Positions 1 through 12,849 of a stretch of 64,000 nt of DNA are shown here, in pieces. This stretch comes from Hydractinia symbiolongicarpus. Its lineage: Eukaryota; Cnidaria; Hydrozoa; Anthoathecata; Hydractiniidae. The notes under the pieces are model-generated. The model made no database searches and was not told the DNA's origin. It saw nothing but the letters and a program-made list of their open reading frames with translations. Both the position numbers and the translations under genes were made by a program. Numbering within the stretch: position 1 is the first letter of the stretch; each line of letters opens with the position of its first letter. Location of the stretch: NCBI RefSeq assembly GCF_029227915.1, contig NC_079880.1:8147501-8211500 (forward strand), in the 5' to 3' direction.

Positions 1-1469
1 AAAATTTCAATTGCGTTAAGGATTATGTTGCACAACCTTGTGTTGTTAATGTTGTGCTTTTCTTCTTTCCCTTCCCCTACCCAAATCCATCCCATATGCT
101 CTCCAAGAGCTTCGCAGCCTATCTGATCCATAATTTGCTAGAAGCAATGCACTGATTTCCTTCTGCACCTAAGTGTGTTTCAACTTTCTTTACTCTTCAA
201 GATCCTTGTTTTTCAGTGTTTCAGTAGCTCTTGCCAATTTCTCTTTCTATGTCACTGTTATCCTTATCTCAGCTTTGAAATCCTATTTTTTCTTCTTATT
301 CTGTGTCTCATAGTGTCTTCGTCATCGCCTATGTCAGCTTCTGCGCCTCCTTTCCTTCTACCGACACTTGATTCTGCCTTCGTCAGACATGCATTAAGGG
401 ATATAAATGAATGGGTTTGCAAGCAACTTTGATCACATTTCTTATGAATTGTTTATTTATTATATAGTATTGGATTAAAATGAAACCCCCCAAATATGGA
501 ACAAATAAATATTGCATACATTAGGTACATGTACTGCAGCAAAAGTATAAAAAACAAAACATTGTACTGATAAAATGATTGTGCACGAGTGTTAAATGCA
601 TAACACAAGTAATAATTTGAGGAGGATTCCTGATGAATCCTTTTGTTTTTGGCAATATTTCAAATTTTAACTTTTAATAACAACCACTATTTTTCGGTAA
701 GTGTCATATTTATAAACTTTAGCGTAAAACACAAGAGCTTATGTCTTCAATCGAAGTAGATTTTTAGTGGGAGAAGTAGCTATGTATTTTGTTAATAATT
801 TTTATTTCTGTAAATGGGAGATTATAGCTACTCAGAGCTATTTCCAACTTGTTCGAGCAGCAGATATCAACGACATAACACCGCAAAAATAAAAAACCTC
901 TGCTCACCCACACAAGCCTGGTAAGGAGTTTTTTAACACTTCTGTATTTGAAACGGAGCCTCGTATGCGCACAGTGGAGCAGTGGGCATCTATGGGCAAT
1001 AAAGCCCTTCTCATTTTGGCAACTCTTTTACCATCCACACAAAAGGGAAATCCCTTTATGACTAATTTTGATAGTGAAATGCAAATTGGAGATGGTGGCT
1101 TTCCCCAGCACAACGTAGAAACCAAAGTATACTCGGACGATGCTTGCATGCCTCCGGTGAAGGAAGTTCCTTGCACAAAACCATCACTTTTAAAGTTCAC
1201 AAAGCCTCAAATAAACGCTTGGTTTTAAAAAAACAACCAAATTTTCGATAATTTAAAAAAGATTCATTTGTTTTTTTTTTTCGCTCAGAAATTAATAACC
1301 AGGTAGAGGCTAACTAAGTGCGGGTGTTCAGCAAAAAGGTTAGGCTGGGCAGGCCCCTTCATTGTTTTCCGACATCCCTCCTGCCCAATGTTATGTAACT
1401 TCGCTCCCTGCAGGACCTGTTGCTGTTTTTGACAAAATTAAGCTTTTGGAGTATGTGAATTTGGAACTA
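1..1469. other. No confident gene; possible 5' part of retroelement relic
   Basis: Short open frames occur here, for example an 87-codon frame at 965-1228 on the plus strand. None has a recognisable domain. The 965-1228 frame lies directly upstream of the zinc-knuckle segment of the DIRS-like relic and could be decayed gag sequence, but I cannot show that. The rest is AT-rich DNA. Confidence 0.4.
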
Positions 1470-3600
1470 CTACTTGTATGCCTGTTCTACCTATGCCTCG
1501 ACACGAACTTCTTACGCATGTTTTAGTTGTGGTCAGCGGGGACATTTTGCCACAATTTGCGCTAGGTTTCCCAGTACAGATGGTTTGGACCCAGAGTTTT
1601 GTAATGCTCCCGAGTATCCTCTCGAAAGCAACTTTAATCGTGTCAGATTTCCATCAAATCTCAGAGTGTGCTGACAGTTCAATGAAAGCATGTACTGTTC
1701 CAATAGATGATCTTTTCCACACAAATGCCCTATGGTTTTAAATAATCACTCATCACATCGTTTCTCATTTAGGCCCACTCAATTAAGTGCCCATTATGTG
1801 TTTTTCCGATTAAGTCCTTTGTTTCAACTCCTGCAAATGTTGAATTGTTTGGCAAATTACTAGTTTCGCATCCCAATCGGGTCTTAGTCAGCTTTATACT
1901 TTCTTGCTTCACCTATGGGTTTAAACTGTGCTACCAAGATGGTCAACTTCAAACATTAACAACAACAAATCTTCTAAAAAACATTCAAGCAAAGTTAACA
2001 AAGTTATTTTGAAGGAGTTGAATAGAGGCCATACAATTGGTCTCTTTGGTTTTCATTGCTCCCCATCGGGTGCATCTTTTAAGAAAGATGGTACAATTCG
2101 GGTAATTTTAAACCTGTCGTCACCACAAAGTTTTCAGTTAACGATGGTATTTCTAAGGAATCTTATTCGGTTACATATTCATCATTTGACAATGCTATTG
2201 ATAAGGTACGTAAACTTAGCCGGGACTGCTTTTTAGCAAACTTGATGTCAAATTTTATTATCTAGTAGGCATCGACATTGATACCACTCAATTCATTATC
2301 CGCTTACCTACGGAAAAATTTGCATTTTGTCCCTGTTAAGAGCGTGAGGATGAAAGAAAAATACACTTCTAGGATTGCCTTTTGCATGTAAAGTTGTTAA
2401 TTGTGGTTGCAGTTGTTTGCGCAGGTGATTTGACCTTTCTACTACGGTAAGTAGCTTTTACCATCACATTGCTTTTACACCGGAATCCCACAAGGACATC
2501 TGGTTGTGATTAAAGTTTTTACTGGAAAGAGATAGCAGTCGTCCAAACAACATCCCTTACGTCAGAAACTTATGTTTACGGATGTTTCCATGAGTGGTTT
2601 AGGCTGTTTTATTATGAAAATGGTTTCTATCCCTTTTCACAACACCAACAATTACAGCATCACCTTTGTCCAATTACTTGCGGTTGTTACAGCGGTATAG
2701 CAGTGGTCTGATACCCAGGTCATTATTTATACAGACAACGGGGTCATCGTCTGCATACGGAGTACAGGTTCCTGCAAATGTGAGCACATCATGAAACTTG
2801 TTCGATTGTTGTTCTTCTTTACTGCAAATCACAACAGCAGAAGCAGAAGATTGCTTAGTATGCCCATGAACTACTTCTTCGACGCTGCGTTGTTACCAAT
2901 CGCGAGACTTAACTACCGTTCTGGACTGTTATCCCACAGAATGTTGTGTCACCACATTTCTATTCAGATGTTTCCGCCCGTTAATACTACCATTCAGCTT
3001 TATGTTAATTTTATGTCAACGCGTGTCAAATATGCCACTATCAAAGATTACTTGTGCGGAATAGTATAATCTGCGGTTTTTCAGAAAAGATATGACATGC
3101 ACAATTCGTACTACGTCATGAGGGTACAAAAAATGTTATTTTTCCTTATGTGATAAAGCTATGCGGCGATGCCTTATTTTGTTTGCATTTTTTGGCCTTT
3201 GAAGAGTTTCAGAATATCTTTGCCCTTCCAAAACTCTTTTTGATCCAAATATTCACTTGTCTCCATCTCAGTGTAGCTTTTTACCTTGCAACAACACTCT
3301 TTACATGAGTATCAAAAGCTCTAAGTCAGATCCTTTTAGGAAAATATCTCAAATTATGTTTCGGAGGAATAAGGGTGAAGAGTATTCATCATAACCCTTG
3401 GTTTGTTCCAGATCTCAATTCGCATAGCTTTAACATTGCTGCAGCATCACCTTGCAGTATTCCAGTAGTGACTGCTATAGCAGATATATCCGTCTTTCAA
3501 ATCAAGTGCTAACACAGTGGTGTTTCAAAATGGCCAACCTCAATGACGTGCCAAGCTGTTGGAGATTCGGTCCATATAAATTTAAAGAGTGATTAGACTA
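1470..3600 (+). pseudogene. Degenerate DIRS-like (tyrosine-recombinase) retrotransposon
   Basis: Retroelement body broken by stops and frameshifts. In order: a CCHC zinc knuckle (CFSCGQRGHFATIC, about 1510-1552) typical of Gag; reverse-transcriptase fingers at about 1985-2240, with GASFKKDGTIRVILNLSSPQ followed after a frame change by SVNDGISKESYS, a pairing characteristic of DIRS-type RTs; an RNase H-like block at about 2565-2830 with FTDVSMSGLGCF, a later YTDNGVIV and a C-terminal CEHIMKLVRLL; and near 3000-3060 a stretch (YATIKDYLCGI) like the N-terminal arm of element-encoded tyrosine recombinases. The order gag, RT, RNase H, recombinase is that of DIRS elements rather than Ty3/gypsy, which carry a DDE integrase. 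Terminal repeats were not found. The recombinase end is the weakest part. Confidence 0.7.
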
Positions 3601-5689
3601 GGTCGTGCGGCTACAGATTTCATATACGTCAAGTCGATTACTTGCTTTCTATAGCTGTTGTAAATTAGTTTGTATTTTTATCTAGGCTTCTCTGATGTAT
3701 GTATGTTGTTGATGCATATAAGCCGGTACTTCCAATGACAGTTACGACATTTTCCTACAAAATATAAATTTGGGAAAATATGTGAATGTCGAGCTTCCTA
3801 CGTCAGCGAAAAAACGTGGACAGAAGCGTGTGCGAGGCTTCTGCGTCTTCTTATTACTTAATATTATTATTAATTATTAGTATTAGGGTGAGGCACAACC
3901 TTTTATGAATCCTTAATATTATGTGATAACACACGCTGACGCAATAGGAACAGCTTGTGCATGCCACCCCTAGCTCACGATTGTTTGATAGCACATGTTT
4001 ATTGTGTACAGAAATGTAACATGTGGTTATCTGTTTATAGCAAAGTGAAAGTGCACCTTGACGACAAGGTTTAAGAATAATTTGATCTAGTAAAGAGGTA
4101 CCCTGTTGAAATATTGGCTCAGTTGCCTATGTCAAATGTCTTTACTGTGTGTCGCTTAATGAAACAAGTAAGTAAATACACACACATGAGTCAGCTCTAT
4201 TATTATATTCCTCGTGCTGATAACATTTCTACACACATTTAGTCAGAATATTTTTATTAAGCACTTTTTAGTAATTTGGTACGAAGGCAGCACATAAAAA
4301 TCAGATACATCATTCTCTAGGCGTCGTATTACGGTATAAAACAAACAACATTTCGTTAAATAAATACACGTAGATATTCTGGTTTAGACTTTAATTCCTC
4401 AGATTTCGAAACAAACATCTTTTGCAACGAAATGCTCCAAACCAAAAAATAAAGAAATAAACAAATAAAGTTTAAATTAAATAAAGTTTCATTAGCTTGA
4501 TCCAGTGTAATCTTTGAGAATGTATATACAGTCTGAAGCTAGAACGATAACTTAGAAAGAGACGATCTACCTTTTAGGAGGTTAAATCGAGAGGCGCAAA
4601 ACAAAACAAAAAAGAAGCTATCTTTATATTATGTTTCTTCTTACTTCTTTATGGGCCATCTGTTATAAATCAGAAGTCGAACAAGGTCCGACGTTGAATG
4701 AGTTTACTATAATTCGTCTGCTACTTTGAAGTAGTTCTATGTTGTCTGTCTGTCAAACAGATTTATCCATTGAAAGGAGATAAAGAGAAAATTGAAACAA
4801 AACTGGAATACTAACCCACATGTGTTTTACATGACATTGATTTGGAATTAATACTACAATTTTGGAATCACCAAGGTGTAATAACAGGTCGAATACATGG
4901 AACGTCAGAATAACTGTGGAAGACAGAAGTGTCGCCACAAAAAATACATCCGAGAATAACAAATATTTGTCTTTGTCTGAAGAGAAAGAAACCTGATATA
5001 AATCCTTTTCGCTCTATTGAGTACTTAATACTAATGGTTTGCTGAACTTTTTACCAACTTAAAATCCGAGAAAAGCAGTGAAAAGAGCAGCTTAAGTTTT
5101 TGGCTTTTTATTGTTCTTCAGGCTTTGTTATCTCGTGTTTGTTATTTAATGGTGATAATGATTCTCTGTTGCAGGGAAACGATGGTGGGCCCGTTTTGGT
5201 GCGTGCAAGACAGAGAAAAAGATTAAATCGGAAGGAAAGAATAAAATGTTGTCAATGTGCATGCTTCACATTGCACAACAGAATAGTACTCTTACTTCGT
5301 AAGGTATAAAATAAACAGTAACGACGCGTAAACAATTTATAAATTTCGAACTCTGAAAGGACTACTAAGAAAATCGCGTGGCCAGAATAGAGATTATTAA
5401 ATTTAAACCTCTGAACACAATCTATATCGATATATATTTTTACTTTTTACGGAGAGCAACTAAAAAAATTCCAGCGAAAAAAGTGCGAATTATTCGTGAT
5501 TACATGTTTACATGGTTCAGACTAGAAAATGCTTTTTTGACCAACGTGTTTGAGCATTTTGTTCCAGGGTAAAATAATTAATCTCTTTTCTACTCACACG
5601 GTTTTTTGAGTATTTCTTGATAGTTCGAAATTTATCAATTGTTTTCTACTTATTATTAGTATTATGGTCATCCTATGGTCATCCTTTTT
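3601..5689. other. Intergenic, no gene recognised
   Basis: AT-rich DNA with only short frames (for example 4753-4962 minus, 5100-5309 plus, 5378-5572 plus). None matches a domain I know or has convincing splice partners. Confidence 0.5.
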
Positions 5690-5900
5690 TTAGTTTTGAA
5701 AATGAAAATGTTAAGTTTGCTTTTATTGGGCGATTAAAACAAGATAATAGAGAGTGAGCTCAATAGCGATGACGTCAATATCCTATTCGATAGGGGCTTT
5801 TTTTAAAAAAAAATTGGCGCATGCGCACCCTTTTTTTTCCTTAAAATCGCGGTTTTGATTCGGTATCTATTGTGGATTTTTCCACGGGACTAAATACTAG
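5690..5900 (+). mobile_element. Helitron-like 3' end relic
   Basis: Ends with the imperfect hairpin gtggatttttccac followed by gggactaaatactag and then t. This matches the hairpin-plus-CTAG|T ending shared by several elements in the window. The 5' boundary is unclear. The internal gatgacgtca word near 5770 recurs in the larger copies at 27.2-28.5 kb. Confidence 0.5.
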
Positions 5901-6305
5901 TCTATAATTTTAATATTTGTTTTAAGACAGTTGGTTGTTGGGGGTTGTACCCTCTAAAGATTGTGCATTTTTACAAAGTCTGACTTGTTACAAAGACTTA
6001 GAAAGTCGTTAGGTAGGGGGATACAATGACTAAAACTTTGGGAAATGTTTGTGTAATAAGATGCATAAAAACAGTTGAGATGAAAAACGACCAATGTAAT
6101 TATTACGAGATTTATAGTATAAAGTAATACAATAAACTGATACAAATAATTAACATACGGCAAGTTGCCTAAAGTTACTAGAATGCTAGCTAGCTTATAT
6201 GCAAGTGTTAGACCAATATCTTTGCTCTCCCAATTTATTGTTAGCATTCATCCAGGGATTTTAAGTTCGTAAATCAAAACTGACAAACAGGACTATCATA
6301 CAACA

Positions 6306-9300
6306 TTAAGCTTTTCTCGGTTTGTTTCTCCATCTACATAAGCGACATGAGCGACGACAAAGTCCTCCGAATCTGCGACATAACCTTCTTCTTTGAAATC
6401 GAACCAAATAGCATATTTTCAATCTATCGCGGCAGCCTAAAAAAGACACGTAATCTCAGGCTAATATTTTGTAAAATCTTCGTTAAATAATGTGTATTTA
6501 TGTATTACACTTTGTTTAAGTTGCGATTGTTTTGCCTAAAATCCGCACACGTTTTTTCAGCTGCAAAACTCTTTTCTACTAAGAGGATTTATTTTAATAA
6601 AGCCTATACAAAAGAAACCGGTTGATAATTAAAGGAAATATAATGGTTTAGAAAACTGCCTTCTTAAAAATCTATTTGAGAAAGACCCAGGCTATTGTAA
6701 CATGCATGCACCTACTCTGAGCGAAAACATATGGAGTAGACACATTACGGTAAACTGAAATCATTTTGTCCCTTCGTAAAAATAAAACTCAAGCACGGGT
6801 TATATACAATTTTTTAAAAAAGCAAAAAGGGAAATAACGTCACCAAAAGAAAAAATGATTTGAAGTGTGAAAAAATATCAAATCAAAAAATAAGGGTTAC
6901 AGAACTGTTAGAGTAACCCCAAAGTATCTTACGTGTTCCAGGAGTTTTGGTAGAACTCGCTGTTGTTGCAGGTGTGGTGGTGGTGGTGGTGGTTGTAGAA
7001 GTAGTTTCTTTAGGAGTAGTTGTTGCAGGTGTGGTGGTGGTGGTGGTGGTAGAAGTAGTCTCTTTAGGAGTAGTTGTTGTAGGTGTGGTGGTGGTAGTGG
7101 TGGTAGTGGTGGTAGTGGTGGTAGTGGTGGTGGTAGAAGTAGTCTCTTCAGGAGTAGTTGTTGCAGGTGTGGTGGTGGTGGTGGTTGTAGAAGTAGTCTC
7201 TTCAGGAGTAGTTGTTGCAGGCGTTGTGGTTACAGTCGAGGTAGTTGGAGCATTGCATTCGTAAAATAAATTCATTTGTTTGATGTCTTTTTCAGTCAGT
7301 TCATTTCCCCCTAATGACAAAGACGCGTTAGCTTTCCAAGTTATTGTTGGACCATCACCATTTGAGAAAGCATTGCTAAATTTTAATTAAATACAACGTC
7401 TAAATATTTACATATGTTTTTAGTTTCTTCTGAGCTTTTCAATCTAAGTCGCTTCACTATGTAGAGTATGGATGAACACTTACTTGCCATAGTGCATCAC
7501 TGATTTTGGATCGTATTCAACGCCCAAGCTATCAGTATCTCGTTTGTCAAAGTTAAATTCACGACCTGTGAGATAGAATATCGAGGTTGTTGTATTTACT
7601 TTTTTAAAGGGTTATTGTACCGACTGGACAAAAAAGACTTATTCTTACAATTACCTATTATTATATTCAGTATATTGATTGTAACGTAACTATCTCTGTC
7701 GGCTCTCGCTTGTTCATGGTGGACACCAAGCGCATGAAGTACTTCATGTATGATTGTCCCTGAATTAATACACCCCCCATGTGCCAAAGATAATTGTTGT
7801 ACGCCTCCTATTTTTCCAACGTATGACCAGCACCTAGAGGAAAAAAAATAAAAATTTATCAAAATAGCTGACTCTTGTTACGAGGAAGGGACGAAAACTA
7901 CTCTTGGTGATATCTTAATGTAGAGTTTGGTAGTTTACTAAATATCTTAAAATGTATTGTTATTACTTTCTTAAAAACACTTAATACAGCAAACCCTTGT
8001 GGATTTAAATATTTTAATACTAAATAACTAAAGAAGAAAAAAACTTTTTTCAAAGAACTTGTTAATTCACTTTTTATTCTTCGTAAAATACAAAATTACC
8101 AGGATTAACACGTTGAGGGAAGTAAAAAGATGTATCTTGCTGAACAGTTTTGATGTTGTACTGTAAAATAGAGAGTCGATGTCAAAATTACAGGCCGATA
8201 TTTCACGTGTGTTCCCCTTAATTGATATCTACAGTGAAAGATTGAAATAGCGCAAAGAATGGGTGTTCTGTAATAGAAAATTTAAAAAAAATCTTGTGAT
8301 TTCACAAGACGGGTTTCAATCATTACTTACTGAAAAACATCTTTCAGTAAGTAGTTTCAGTAGGCCTATTAAAGTAAACCACACGTGAAGTGTTTTTATT
8401 TTGAGATGTAAAAATAATTTATCCCTTTTAGCCTTTGATGGTTCTGCTTCGCAAATTCAATAACTAACTAATGTCACGCGAGAATCGCGGTTTTATGCAA
8501 CCGATTTTTGTATCAGGTAAGATGCAAAAAAAGGTGAAAAACCATCCTGATACAGTACACATCTCCTAATTTGAACAAGAAAAGGGTCAAAAACATGTTG
8601 GAATTTTAGAATTAAGCAGTAGAAAACATCGAAATGGCAAATGTTCCATTCACCGTTGTGTACTTTATAATTAAAATTTGCGTTGTAGTGTAAAAAGGAT
8701 TGCAACAAATCCTTACCCTGATCCTGGAAATATAGCCACATGATCTTGTGGTGCACTGGTGAGTGCGTATTCGGTGAATTGGATACATGTTACTGACCTG
8801 ATGATATCTATAGCGTCGCGAATGCTCGTTTTTTCAGTTTCAGCTAAACAAAGAAGAAAACGTTGTTGTGTCAACAACGAGTAGCAGATACCATTTCGGT
8901 TTTCCTTTAAATGGGAGGAAGTGGTCTAACTGAATTTAGAGATCAAGAAAAATAACTGAAAAAAAAGTTGAAAATTCTCCTATGGTTTCGATATGATAAG
9001 CTAATTAAAAAAGCTTCAATGGCTAAATCAGAAGTTTCTGAATCAAAGTTTTATTTAAAGCTGCTTGTATTGCGTGAAACTTAACTTCTTAAAAGCTGAA
9101 ACAAAACAAGAAAATAGGGTATAACTTACAGAAGTTATCAGATAACGTGTAAGGCATTTCGTTATTAGGCCATCTCAAGTTGGCACTTTTCTTTGTTAGT
9201 CCTCTTCTTTTTCTTGAAACACCAAACTGTTCTGGAAAAAGCTGTCTCATTTCTTCTGTTGTCAACTTTTCGTCTCCAAAAAACAATGCTAAAAGAAATA

Positions 9301-10399
9301 TTTTGTGATAACTAGTAATTTTTGTAAAAATGTAACAAATGTAACTTTGAAACGATCTCCAAACCCCGTGGAACTTAAGAAGTGGGTATTTGTTTAGCAA
9401 ACAAAGCAAAATACATATGTCGACAGCACTACTGGCGAGATTTTATCTGCGCAGCTACAATGTTGTTCATGCTATGAAATTATCAATAAGTGCTACCGTA
9501 AAAGAGCAAAATAAAGTTGCTTTCGTTTTTCTGTTCCCTATTTGTTAGATATGGACGTTTTATTTTTGGAAATGCAACTGCACTGTGCGAACAGGTAGTA
9601 GTAATACAACTGCATTAAGAACCTGCTGGATAATAAATGAGACTTCAGTTTGGTTTAAGAAAGTGCACGGAACGACAGGATCATTAGTTTATCTTTCTCG
9701 CCCAACATGCATTATAACATGCATTTTAAGAGTATAATTTAAGGGAAGGAATGTTAGTGGCCACAAAGCTTTGCAAAATTGAGTGCAGTAACTTTCGCAA
9801 GCGACTTTTTTTTCAATTTTAATTTGAAAAAACCTCTGCGATTAAAAAGATGAGGGAAAAGAAGCTCAAATTTTGATGTATTTTCAGATTCAAATACGGT
9901 GGCTGGTAGCTAAGTCTTGGTCATGTTTAACGAACAATGGAAAGACAAATTTTGCGGCTTTATAAGTTTCAAGCCCGTTTTGTGTTGCAAGAAGTTAAAT
10001 TTTTAAAGAACCAAATATAGAAGGTGCAGAAACAGAAACAAAAAAAAGAATTTCCTGTAACATCGCAAAAAAACACTTTAGCGGGGGTTTTTTCTCGATA
10101 AGTTTTGAAGGAGTATAAAATCGTGATATATTCTGCTCGCAAACCTTCTTTCCAGGAAACATTTTGACCTTAAAGCAATGATTATCTTAAACAAAAATAT
10201 CATACGATGACTTACTTTTGTCGTTACCATTTACCTTCAAAATTTTGCTCATAGCTGATTCGTCTTTTGGTTTAGATGCTAAAAATATGGAGAATATAAA
10301 TTGACATAATAGCAATAGAAGAGATAGCTAAGCAGTCAAATGTTGAACTGACTTACCACATAGTCTTGCAGCAAGTAACAAGATAAACACGAGCTTCAT
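6306..10399 (-). CDS. Secreted astacin-family zinc metalloprotease with Thr-rich linker and ShKT domain (8 exons)
   Basis: Predicted secreted zinc endopeptidase of the astacin (M12A) family, 408 residues. Exons on the minus strand in coding order: 10357-10399, 10216-10278, 9130-9288, 8717-8843, 7655-7833, 7484-7565, 6933-7375, 6306-6436. All junctions are gt...ag and keep phase, summing to 1227 nt. Residues 1-15 form a hydrophobic signal peptide. A propeptide ends at a furin-like RKRR (61-64). The mature enzyme starts near LRWPNNEMPY, holds the zinc site HEVLHALGVHHE (160-171), the Met-turn SVMHY (212-216), and domain cysteines near 108, 132, 152 and 258. Residues 260-365 are a Thr/Pro/Glu mucin-like linker made of tandem repeats. 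The last exon encodes a six-cysteine ShKT-type domain (Cys 367, 374, 385, 392, 396, 399; CRD start), unusually rich in Arg. Astacins with ShKT tails are common in cnidarians. The substrate is unknown; an extra exon between the last two cannot be excluded. Confidence 0.92.
6985..7240 (-). repeat. Coding minisatellite for the Thr-rich linker of the astacin
   Basis: Imperfect tandem units inside exon 7. Each encodes TTTPEETTS or TTTPKETTS followed by a run of Thr and often PATT. On the plus strand it reads as ggtggt-rich blocks separated by gtagtctcttcaggagtagt-like spacers. The array stays in frame, and units differ in the length of the Thr run. Probable dense O-glycosylation. Confidence 0.8.
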
Positions 10400-12339
10400 T
10401 TTGTGGTTGAACTCTTTTCTTGAATAACAAACAGATGAGCTGATTCGGATGATTACTCTGTACCTTCAGAACTGTGCATGGCCTAACCCTTTGCCTTCTT
10501 TTTATAGATATTTCCATTGTAATTAAATTTCCTGTTTTCATGGAAACGTCATCGAGGCAATCGGATATAAAAATTTGTTTTTCGCACTAAAACTGAATAA
10601 CAAATTATTATTTGTTTTAGCAACCGTGTTGCATTGTTATTAATGCGACCTAGTTACAGTTTAAAGATATGACAAAATAAATTGTTTCAATTTTCAATTT
10701 CCCTTGTTGTCTCTGTTTTGAAATTAGCTAACTATGTGGACATCTGTTTGCTTGATGTCGACATAAATAAACCATCGTAATAATAATCGTATTTCTAAAC
10801 TAAAAAAAACTTCCAAAAAAGTTACGACTGCTTTTCTTTTTATGCAAAGTACTTTTGTTTAGATTAAAATTATTCTAAAGCCTTTTCAACACGAAAAACT
10901 TTGAACTAAAGTCATTCTATATTCCAAAATCCCTAGCAACAGCCAAAGCTAATTAGCTTGGACAATTGCTGTACAATTTGACATCATTTTCTCTTGCATA
11001 ATATAATACTGCCACCCAAATTAGAATGTCCCTTAAGTTGTAAACAACTCAATTGCTTAGCGTTTAATTGTTACGTAAATACTGGGTGATAGTTAAATTT
11101 ATGTCATTACGCAGGTTACTGTATATGTTTTATAGAACCCAATAACAGTCAAAATTTTAGAGTTTTTATTTTTAAAAAATCATATATAGTTTAGATATTT
11201 CATAAGACGGGTGAGTGAAATATAAAGAACTGAAACAAGACAGGAATCTTTTTGTGAAAATAAGCGACAATTATTTAATCATATATAGCGAACACAAATC
11301 ATTGTATTTTGTACACTCGGTACACTAATTGTTAAATCTCAGTCATGGTTCAAGAAGTTTCTTTATTTTGAATAATTGAATAAAAGGAAAGTCTCATTCA
11401 ATGTATTACAAATCCCTCAGTCAAAAGTGAACTAAACGGTGGTGAAGAGCACTGACTCCTTCATAACAGTTTAGTGATAATATGTTAACAAAAGAATAAT
11501 TAAATTCTGTATAATTATATTTGTTTTTTAAAACAAATATAATTACACAGATATTATAATTCTTTTAAGAAAACAATAACTTTACTCAACCAATCCTAGA
11601 ATTGAAATATGAAGTAAAAAAAATAAATTAGTCTTAATCAAACCCAATCAAAATGGGAGAAAAACTCGACAAATATTTAAAAAATATATTTTATCATCAT
11701 CACAAAAAATATCTCCAACAAGATTGGCTAAGAGAAGAGAGGTAAATACAATACTTCATATTTTACATGTAAAATTTTCAGAAGTCTGAGTCATGAAAGA
11801 AAATGAATTGTTTAAAAGAAATGTTTGTATTGTGGTGACAGGCAAATATGATCTTATTGTCCACAATATCTTACAACGACGGCTATCGGATCTTTGTAAA
11901 AATATTCCGCATTTTATTAAATTGAATGTTCAAAAGAAAACATCCTATTACTCAATTGTTTTTATTTATAGTCACCTAACACCACCACCTAACAACATCT
12001 AATTAAGTGTCTCCGAAAAAATAATTATTTTGGGAATGCTGCAGTAATAATAAGAGGAGATAAACTGTTTGTCATGTCGTCAACTCAAACTGCATAAAAA
12101 TTTAGAGGGAAATTTGATCATTACCGCACTAAATTGGAGGGCAAAAATAACAAAATCGGTTTTTATCTTTTATTTTCATCATTTTTCGAATTTTTTTATT
12201 TTTTATCCATTCTTCTTCTTTTTCAGCTTATTTTTCTTTTTTTTTCCCACAAAATTTTTAATCTCAGCCAACGTGTTTTATCTTCCATTTGAGAAGAAAG
12301 ATTTTCGTTTGAAGTTTGAAACGTAAACTCGATGGTACA
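10400..12339. other. Intergenic; one short palindrome
   Basis: Contains the astacin upstream region and AT-rich DNA without a recognised gene. At 11512-11545 is a near-perfect 34-bp palindrome centred on an A/T-rich core, of unknown role. The frame at 12069-12326 is low-complexity Phe-rich translation of T-rich DNA. Confidence 0.5.
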
Positions 12340-12849
12340 ATGCTCCGTCCTATGATTAAAAGGGTGAACAACAAAAACGATGTATTTGTGCTAAGAACAC
12401 AGGCGAAAGCGTGGATAGGCGAAGTGCTTTCCTTCGACGTTTTCTCAAACTAATGATGTGGAGGATAGGCTAGTGGAGTGCAAATCAGATATCCTAGTGA
12501 TTCCTGCTCACTGCACCTTCAAGTGCCGACCTATGAACGTTTGTATCAACAAGCCCTTTAAAGTCATTCCGAGAAAATACTGGGTTGCCTATATGGAAAA
12601 AATGACTAAAAAGCATGATCAGATTTCCCCACCAAGTCGCCAAGACATGGTTGATTGGGTAGAGAAGCTTGCAACACCGTTTTACTCTACACCGAGGTGA
12701 TAAAAAGATCTTTTGATGTTTCAGGTATTACGTCCACAGCCAAAAGTAAAGTTAGAAATGGATCCTTTTGTAAAAGAAGCATGGAAAATGCTTCTAAGCA
12801 TCTTCAAGATAAAGATGATATTGATGAAGACAATCCTTTTACATTGTAA
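12340..12849 (+). pseudogene. Pogo/Tigger-like DDE transposase C-terminal relic
   Basis: Fragment of a DDE_1-type transposase of the pogo/Tigger group. The frame at 12458-12700 reads SDILVIPAHCTFKCRPMNV then CINKPFKVIPRKYWVAYMEK and SRQDMVDWVEKLATP. This corresponds to the family's block of a hydrophobic strand, PxxCTxxxQPLDVxxNKPFK, and a downstream DWV-type helix. A frameshift near 12693 moves the rest into another frame (EVIKRSFDVSGIT to about 12840), the family's usual RSFxxCGI segment. Upstream, 12340-12450 has further weak similarity with stops. The first catalytic carboxylates are not preserved, so this copy is dead. Its family is a plausible source of transposase for the TA-flanked element at 16.5 kb. 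Confidence 0.8.

Noticed and set aside
175-432. 85-codon hydrophobic plus-strand frame
   Set aside because: Composition follows T-rich DNA; no start context, domain or splice partner supports it.
6947-7264. 105-codon Val-rich frame on the plus strand
   Set aside because: Antisense shadow of the Thr-rich coding repeat of the astacin gene.
8493-8756. 87-codon minus-strand frame starting MHHKIMWLYFQ
   Set aside because: Wrong frame over astacin exon 4; the correct frame gives DHVAIFPGSG leading into the next exon.
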